A stretch of 64,000 bases of DNA from the NCBI GenBank assembly GCA_015698045.1, contig BLAL01000058.1, positions 498,501 through 562,500 of the forward strand. Direction: 5' to 3'. This document shows, piece after piece, positions 56,254 to 64,000 of this stretch. The translations under genes and the position numbers were made by a program. The notes below the pieces were generated by a model. It was not told the DNA's origin and did not search any database. It saw only the letters and a list, made by a program, of their open reading frames with translations. Source of the stretch: Rhizophagus clarus. Lineage: Eukaryota; Glomeromycota; Glomeromycetes; Glomerales; Glomeraceae. The first letter of the stretch is position 1; every line of letters begins with the position of its first letter.

Positions 56254-59200
56254 TTAAGTTCTAGTTTCTTTCAATAATTCCATAATATTTTCCATTTGTT
56301 GACCAAGTTTATCCATTTGTTGTTTAAGTCCAACGTTCTGTTTTGAAGGTTCTTCTTTCATTTATTCTGTTTGCTTCTCTAGTTTATTATCTTGTTGTTC
56401 CTCATTATCTTGTTCTTCCTTATTATCTCTTTCTTCCTTATTATCTTGTTCTACTCCAATATATTTCATAATACGTTCCATTTGTTGTTCCATTTGTTGT
56501 TTAAGCTCAACATTTTGTTTTGTAAGCTCTTCTTTCGTTTGTTCTATTTGTTTTTCTAGTTTATTATTTTGTTTCTTAAGTTCATTTATTTTTTCTTTAA
56601 GTTCTTGTACAAGCTCTTCTTTTTTTTGCTTTTCATTATCATTAGTAAGTACCACTATATCTCTCAATTCCTTACTGATAAATGGAGGATAATTAAATAC
56701 AGTCTGTTTATTATCAATTGCATTAATTAATTTACGAATCTCAGTAACAGGTATATCATAATAACTTAAAATAGTTAAATACGTTTAATAAAATGTAATA
56801 TTAACAGATTATATACAGTATAATTAATACTTACATCCAATCTGGAAACCATTTCTTGTTATTACGTTGGCATGGTAACATATAAAATAATTCAATTTCC
56901 ATAATAATCTTTAAAAGAAAGGTAAAATGTTACATAGTAAAAATGCAATTGATATAATCAATAAATGAATGTAAAAATGGGTACCTGTGCTTTTTGAAGT
57001 AAAAATTCTTCTTTTTTGTTATAATCATTAATTGCTAGGTTGAGTAATCCAATAAATAAATTCATAAGGTAGATTACTGTGAAAAATGTAAAGGTAACCA
57101 ATAAAATGGTCATAACGGAATGTTCACGATAAGTAAATGATGATAAAGATCCGGAATCACCTATAATTATATTAAAAAGTTATTAAAATATTTGTAAAAA
57201 AAAAGTGGATTATAAATAATTATTACCAGTGAGAAGTTTATATACCGCTAAAAGTGAAGTGGGGAACCAATTAAACAAATTTGTATTTGAATCAGGATCT
57301 TGAATGATTGTTGTAGTATTACTTATAGTTCCATCTGGATTAACAAAATCATATTTAGTTGCAACATTCCGTGGATTATTATCATCATTAATACTATTTG
57401 ATCTTAGAATAATAAAAAATGCTTGAGCATAACCAATATTATAAAAAATAAGAGCACTAAAAATGGAAAAACATTTCCTGCAACGCCAATTATTATGGCA
57501 AAATAAATTCCAAATGATTCAAATACCCTAAAAAATAATAAAAATTTAAAACTCAACAATATAATAGATATTGCAGTAAGCCAAAGTGGTTGATTTTTAC
57601 TAATAAGCCAAAAAATGGATGCTATAATGGGTAAAAGATATGCCCTCATATCTATTGATGATTAAATTAAGTTAATTTTGGTTAAATGTAAATAAAGCAA
57701 TTATTAAATATTACTTACCAAATAAATTCCATATATCTTTAAAATAACATTTATAATTCCATAGACATTGTCGAATTTCAAAAATTAAAAATATTGAGGC
57801 AAATATAATGGAAATTATAAAAAATAATTTAAAATAAAAATCAGGGATAGATTTTTGTTCTAATGTAGAAGCTAATGAATAACAAACATAAAAAATTGTA
57901 TAAAATAACCAAATCAAATAATAGTAAACTCTTCCAAAAGTTTTCCACTTAAAATCTATAATTGCAGCAAAATTCCACCAATTATAAAAATTTTTACTAT
58001 CTATATTGCAAAATAGAATAGATTTTGGTTTATATAAGAATTTATTCCAAATACTATTACTTTTTGGTATCATCATGATTATTTTTATTCCTGTAATCAC
58101 TTTTTTTAATATTGTATCATGATCCTTGTTCTCATGATCATTATATTTGGAGTCATCTTGGTATACACAAATTTGAGGAAAGGGAACAATGAAACTGACT
58201 GTATGGATTTCTTCCTTTATTCTTAAATACCGAATTAATCTTTTATATGTTGCTGAAATATGCTTAAAATAGTTGTTTTCCGCATTTGATTCTTTAATAT
58301 AAACAATATTTGTATATGAATGAAGTGAAGTATTTTTTGAGTCTCCAATGCAACCACAATAAGGAGATACCATAATAGAAGTGCGAGAGATATATTTGAT
58401 TATGAAATCAGGATAATGATCACATAATTCTGCTAAATTTAAACTAATAATAGTCATGTAATTTTCGGAATAATCTTGTGTTGATTCAAAAATTCGTTTA
58501 ATAGCATCTTGGTCTTTTTCTTTGATTGCTGTTTTTAACATTTCAATTCCAAATTTTGGCGATACCAAGTTATCATTTATAACATCATCAACTACATCAC
58601 GATACAAAAATGTTGGAGGTGGTATTGAGTGTTTTGAATCATCGAATTCATTTTTTAAAATTTTTCCGATAAGTTGTTTATAGAGTTCATTCATATCGTA
58701 AATATTGCCATGATTTCTGATTAATTATATTTTCATAATCATTGTGCCAAGTGTGCCTGTATCGTACTATAGTCCTATATTCGTTTATTGTATAAATAAA
58801 GATTCCACTCAAACAAATTACTACTAAATCCTGGTTATTTAATAGTTTAATTGAGAGTATATCAGAAATATCATCCAACTTTATTCGATGTCCGTTATTT
58901 TTTTCAATTTCTATATAATCAAAGTTGTCATTTTTATAATAAACAATTTTACGAGCGCCAAAAGGTTTAATTTCAACCTTATTTTTTAACACAATCTTAT
59001 CAGGATATGATGGTGCAACAAACATTTTAATTCCATCTTGGTCAATGATTTCATTAAGCATACTTTGTACAATTTTAAAGGTAGATAAAGTATAAATACT
59101 ATTCCTATATATGATCTTGTTTGATAATTGTTGCAATTTATTTTCATCGATTCCATTTATTCCATTTGTGACACAAACATTATCATTATTAATGAAAATT

Positions 59201-60413
59201 TTTCTATTTAATTTAGTTATCACATTTGTATCATTAAAATCATCGAAAATGTCAATTTCATCATAAGCTTGATAAGGATCTACAAGTTTACTATCGTTTG
59301 GATGACAAATGAATAATCTTTCAGTATTTTTCAAAGTTATGAATTCAACTCGCCCAAAAAAATCATGATGACTATAATGCCCACCTGCGAATAAAATTAT
59401 AATTAAAATAAATATGAATAACCTACAATATCAAAATTTTACTTGTATGAATTATAAAAGTAATACTCACACTTGTAAATCAACATTCCATTTTCCATTG
59501 AATATATGTGAGTTTCATCATATTCAAATGTCGCCAATAACGTTTGATTTTTATTCGTTGTTATATGAGGTTCCATATAAGTACAAAATCCATGGTATTC
59601 TTTTTCTAAATTCATTGTCAATAAATCAATTTGAAGCGCTTTATAAGGGTCAGTAACATAAACAAATAGAAATAACTTTGTTTGATATATAGTACAATCC
59701 AAGATATGTTGCTTATTTATACTTTTGAGAATTTTTATATCATTAATTTGAGAATATTCCCAAGGAACTGTATTTTTTGGTTTATCTGTGAAACAGTACT
59801 TGTAAATTTTGCAATCGTTTCCTAATACTTGAATTAAATCACCATTAGGAAGGAATCCAATAGCAGCACGCCTATTACAAATATCACTATTTTGATGATG
59901 CTTTAAATTGTAATTGTAGGGCTTATTGATTTAAATAGTGATCGTACTAGTAGTGATCGATTTCTTAAACTAAACTATTAATTAAAAACATAAGATTGGA
60001 TTACTGTGCCAAAATAAATACCTACTAGGATTATCTTTATCACATAATAACAAGATTTTTTTACTTAGTACAGAATAGTCTAACTCTAATTTGTCGATTC
60101 TATCGATTTCATCAATCTTAAAATAAATATCAGGTTGTGGTCCGTTCTCTTTAATTGACCATCCAAGAACTGATTTATCTTCGCTACTATAAGTAACAAC
60201 ATAATCGTCTGAACCATATTCTTTATTGTAAGTACTAGTATCATCCATGTATTGAGAAACAAAAATTCGACAAATTGATTTTCTATGTTTTTCAAAAGTA
60301 TCATCCTTCTTTTCTGATGGAATTTTTTCAATTTCTTCCCAATGTTCTTTTATATTGTCAGAAATATCAATCTTCGTTTCTGATGTGGATGTATTATTTT
60401 GTGTTTCATCCAT
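56254..60413 (-). pseudogene. TRP-like cation channel with beta-propeller-like N-terminus, two frameshifts
   Basis: ATG at 60413. Exon 1 60413-60022 and exon 2 about 59904-59471 form a propeller-like region (DYVVTYSSEDKSVLGWSI, IGFLPNGDLIQVLGND, DKPKNTVPW); the join between them is unresolved. Exon 3 59384-57719 carries the rest of the soluble part and the first membrane helices. It is broken at about 58690 by a tandem ATGA duplication. Exon 4 starts at 57651 and has more helices (AYLLPIIASIFWLI, FGIYFAIIIGVAGNVFPFLV); a base is missing near 57440. Then come pore-like LLTGDSGSLSSF with exon 57160-56985 (FTVIYLMNLFIGLLNLAI, the last helix), exon 56908-56835 and exon 56764-56362, which ends in a long coiled coil. 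A further 36 codons are open after that stop to 56254. Probably a recently inactivated gene. Confidence 0.8.
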
Positions 60414-62950
60414 ATTACGTGAATGAAATTTTATTTATAAAAATTTATGAAAATTATTATTATTATTTTTTTTTTTTTTTTTTTTTTTTTGTCACTCCTT
60501 TTATAAAACGCCAAGCAAATTAATTTTTTTTAATGGTAAAGTTAATCTCTTTAATTGGACAAAAAAAGTATTTCATCATACGTAATGTTTGGTGCAAAAT
60601 ATTGCGCCAGAGAAAACGATAAAAAAGAATGTAACTTTTGGTTGTGCAGGATTAAATAGGAAGTTAAAATCCATACGAATTCTGTGTGTTACTGCAATTG
60701 TGTAAATTCAATTGTATCCGTTGTAGTACGATGTTTTTGTTGTAAAGCTGCGGCGGCTCGACCGCAGTTACATTTGATAAATTTATTGCGCATTTTCGAA
60801 TTTAAAAGATTATTTTTATTAAATCAATTTTTCCGCTCTTAAATGCTTTATTTGGTGCCTAAAACCATAACTACAAATTCTTTCTAATTGGTTCCTTCAA
60901 ATATTACGCAAATCCTTATCCTATAATAAAAGAAATTAGTAATCGTTCTTAATTACATATAAATAATGAATCAATCAAATAACGAACTGTAATATGTGGT
61001 ACACATCCGAGTATTTTAACATTGTACCCCGAAAATATATTCATCTAAAACTATTCTAAATCCACTTATAAACTACGCCTATTCCTATACTTAATAAGTT
61101 AATTATAAAATTCCAAGGAGTCTTGTCTTTACATAAGACCTGCGCTTTGTCTTTTCAACCGAATGTGCTAATGTTCTTAAAGCTTGTGGTAAGACAAACT
61201 GCAATAGTGTTAATAATCAGTTATAGCGTAACTTGTTATTTGTAAGGATATATGACCTTTAGTAGAGAGTAAGCACATCTTACCCCATAAATATATTGTT
61301 TCGGTTACATGAGGGATGCCGAGAAAATAGAGCATTTTTCGATACAATAGTAACCTAAATATTATCGGCAAGTAATATTCTGAATCATCTGAAATTAGGC
61401 AGAAGATTCTAAAATGGAAATTGGTACATGGTGCGTCAGTGTGTAAATCTTTCATCAACTACCGTGCTGGTTTCGTACTCATTGGGAAGGTTTTGTACCT
61501 GTTGATGAACATGTCATAAAATGATTTGTTATGAATTCTATCTAAAAGTGAACCTATAATTATAAAAATGACAAAAACTCATCAATTAAAGCATTCTTGA
61601 AAACTGCGAGACAAGAGGTATAATATTGAAATGAAGATTAAATTGCTGGAGAAAAAGGCAAGTTGTTTATTTAGGAAGGAGCAAGTAAATTATATGATAT
61701 TTTTAGTGTAGTTTAATGGTCACTACGAATGATTCTATTATATGAAGAATGAAATAGATTTATGAAAAAGATCTTAATAATGGAAAGATACTTTATATGC
61801 CATGTAATATAATGTTGATATTCGTGTCCAAGACGTGTCAATCTCGAATTGGAACGCGAAAGCCTAGTGACTTTAAAAATATATTATGTCTAAAAGCACG
61901 CATTTGTGTGATCCATTTTGCTAGTTGAAATTTTTTCTTGATACAAGATCGCTCCGAAAATATCCCAAAAAGTGTAGTATAGTATAGTTGATGTAAATCA
62001 TTAATTTATTTCTAATATGTTATTGTGCCTGTAAATCTAATTCTTCATATGCAAAAATAATATCTGATTAACTATGATGATGATCGTGATTAGAAATGAT
62101 AAAACTCGACAAACAAACGGCTTCCCAGCTCACAGTGATTCGAACCGTCTTGGACCGATTTTGACCTTCTGACCGACTTGAATTGACTTGTTTTTGTATC
62201 TAATTATTGTTTTATTTTATTATTATTTTCTAGAAAATAACTTAATGCTATCACAATCATTGAAGGTTTTTTGTTCTCCTGTTATTATTATCTAGATTTA
62301 AAATTTATGTTTTAAAAAATTAATAGATCTATTTTTTTTTATTCAGTCAATTTTGTATGATATTATATATAATTAAGTAGTTAATAAATGATAATAAATC
62401 ATGAAATGAAAAATTATTACTTCTTTCTTTGAAATGCTTGAAAAAAACATTCGAAGTATTTACTAATTTAGAAAAACGACGTTTAAATTAATAGTTCCAA
62501 TGAAATGTATGAAGACCGAATATACTGGGAATCTCTCTGAAAAAGCTGATAGATCATAAATATTTGTTATTTTCATTATTTTTTTTATATTTTTAATTTT
62601 TTAAAAAAACAAAAGATGCATTTGTATCTACGTTGATTAGCTAATTTGGTAAAAGATGCCAACTAGAATTTCTAATAAATTTTAGTGTGACTATTAAAAA
62701 AAAAACGATTTTTTTTTTTGCTAAAATGATTAAAAAAGTTGTTTTATTTTTATATTCATTTTTTTTTACTTAAGAACTTCCAATCATTTTTATTTTTAGT
62801 AATCTCCGATGTCATTTTCCTTTCATATAAGTTTTAAAATTAATAGAATTAATTAAAGAAGTAAGTTATAATTAAAGTATCCAAATTTAAAATATTAATT
62901 ACGGATTTTAGCTAAAAAATGAATATTTGGCTGCCAAACAAATCAATCAA
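60414..62950. other. Long gene-free spacer with one dispersed repeat
   Basis: A poly(T) tract (60468-60490) lies upstream of the channel gene. 61143-61290 is the second copy of the repeat at 44610-44745. 62140-62190 has repeated GACCG/CTTG words without clear structure. Nothing coding was found on either strand. Confidence 0.5.
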
Positions 62951-63620
62951 AAGAAATTAGATCATAAAATTATTAAAAACTAAGTAATGAAATTTAAAGC
63001 AAAATTTATTAAACCGGTAATCATAGATGGTGAGCAAAAATTAATAGCTTATTTCAGTAAAGTAATGAAGACGATTTAATGAAGGTGCTAGAACGTAGTA
63101 AACGATAAAGATAAACAATGGGTGGTAAAAAGGTAGAATAAAAATGGAATGAAGGTGAAGAATAAGAAGAAAGTTGGTGATAAGAAAGGAAAGAAGCTGT
63201 AACGAACCAAAAAAAGAAAAATTGGCCGAGAAGGAAATTTCCACAAACAGGTTCAGATTCCTTCATGATCTGGGAGTGACGATTATCTGATGAAAGAATA
63301 AATTAAACGACAGAATGATGAAATGCCGACAAAAAGAAAAAGAAAAGAGATAAGGGCAGTGACATATATTAGCTAATATTTTTTTACTATAGGCGCTTAC
63401 CCCCACCCCCAGGGTAAGATATCTTGGTCACGTGCAACCAATCATATTTTTTAAAAATTGTGTAACCTAAGATTTTTGCTTACCCCCCACCCCCTAAAAT
63501 ATTAGCTAATATATGTCACTGCCCTAACTGATAAAATTCTATTTTATAAGGGTTCATAGGGAATTTATATAGATAGAGTCTTTTGTTACGAAAATTTCCA
63601 TTTTTCCATCAAAAACAAAA
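62951..63620 (+). pseudogene. Relic of the LINE-like ORF1 family, copy b, interrupted by a MITE
   Basis: 62960-63060 reads KFKAKFIKPVIIDGEQKLIAYFS, matching AAFVKPVVINKKQKMIAFFK of the ORF1 at about 8120-8195. After a one-base shift comes DDLMKVLERSK (ORF1: DTLLKVIGKSV), then DKDKQWVVK (ORF1: FLGQWTMRV) and a Lys-rich stretch. Stops at several places. The 3' part after 63300 pairs with 46680-46850, and a MITE (63354-63524) sits in it. Confidence 0.65.
63354..63524. mobile_element. 171-bp MITE with long perfect-ended inverted repeats, TSD TAA
   Basis: The outer arms GGGCAGTGACATATATTAGC and inverse extend through TAATATTTT, about 29 bp. TAA flanks both sides (63351-63353, 63525-63527), the TWA rule of PIF/Harbinger elements. 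The inner part has a second inverted pair, CTTACCCCCACCCCC and GTAAGCAAAA...CCCCCCACCCCC, with C-runs on the same strand. The related relic at 46.7 kb lacks the insertion. Confidence 0.9.
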
Positions 63621-64000
63621 AATTCAATTCAAATGGGAAACTACTTTCCCAAAGAACAGTAATAAGAACAGTATAGCAGGAATGGAATAACGGTCAAATC
63701 TCCGAAATTTGAAATAGTATGACATGCGTTATATATATATATATATTAAATCGGCGAGAAAACTTAAAAATGTGAAAAAGTGAGAAATACGAGTAGAGAT
63801 TATGAATAATATAAATCAATTAAATTTATTTTTGTTAAAAATAATTAAAATAATTGAATTCTTTATTGTAATTAGAATAAAAGACAATAATTAAGCTAGA
63901 AAAAAGCATTTCATAAAATCTTTAAAGGATATTAATACTTGCACAATAATATTTATAATGAAACCACTAATAAGATTAATGTAACTCAATATTCGATAAT
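63621..64000. other. AT-rich end of window
   Basis: A TA microsatellite at 63731-63747. No gene or repeat recognised. Confidence 0.4.

Noticed and set aside
1-64000. Mitochondrial origin because of high AT content
   Set aside because: Spliceosomal-type introns, chromatin and nuclear TE genes are present; no mitochondrial genes or tRNAs.
1-64000. tRNA or rRNA genes
   Set aside because: No cloverleaf-like A/B-box pairs or rRNA-like conserved stretches were recognised on either strand by eye.

Overview
The window looks like nuclear DNA of a very AT-rich, transposon-laden fungus, most likely an arbuscular mycorrhizal fungus (Glomeromycotina, Rhizophagus-like). The grounds are short GT-AG introns with branch-like CTAAC/CTAAT boxes, decayed TKL-type kinase fragments, a beta-propeller-like plus cation-channel protein, and very heavy nesting of Ty3/gypsy, hAT and small inverted-repeat elements. 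No tRNA, rRNA or CRISPR array was seen. The taxonomic call rests on protein style and is inference.

The left half (719-35510) is one nested transposon island whose insertion order can be read from target-site duplications (TSDs). The host is a minus-strand Ty3/gypsy element, 'B' (LTRs 719-1561 and 32747-35510, TSD TTAT). A second minus-strand gypsy, 'A' (4390-21947, TSD GTGG), sits in B's pol. A is itself broken by an ORF1-only LINE-like element in its integrase (7052-9496), by a 1.7 kb inverted-repeat element between gag and pol (13237-14923, TSD CTG), and by an autonomous-type hAT in its 5' LTR (17072-21878, TSD GCTATGAT). The hAT carries a hAT MITE (17256-17676, TSD CATCCCAT). B also holds a 7 kb inverted-repeat element with a DDE-like transposase-like gene that I cannot assign to a named superfamily (22915-29938, TSD TAA), a hAT MITE (32279-32543, TSD GTTACAGG) and a second copy of the 1.7 kb element in its LTR (32898-34825, TSD CTA). 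Two copies of a TA-flanked, mariner-type MITE lie in the 7 kb element and in the second 1.7 kb copy. That makes eleven elements and four nesting levels. With the insertions removed, A is about 8.6 kb and B about 8.0 kb.

The right half (35.5-64 kb) is gene-poor. It holds two kinase remnants (39.4-40.1 and 42.0-42.4 kb), a jacalin-like membrane protein (45.5-46.1 kb, minus), a three-exon gene joining a bromodomain to a PD-(D/E)XK nuclease-like domain (47356-49283, plus), an eight-exon pyranose 2-oxidase-like gene with an intact frame (51687-53845, minus), and a multi-exon TRP-like channel gene carrying two frameshifts (56254-60413, minus). Between them are two hAT-like non-autonomous elements (50.5-51.2 and 54.6-55.3 kb), relics of the LINE-like ORF1 (46.4 and 63.0 kb), and a 171-bp MITE with TSD TAA (63354-63524).

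The best candidates for undescribed biology are the 7 kb DDE-like element, the ORF1-only LINE-like family, the 1.7 kb CTG/CTA element with a spliced small ORF, the bromodomain-nuclease fusion, and a shared design in at least six hAT-like elements: inverted clusters of an element-specific short word near each end.
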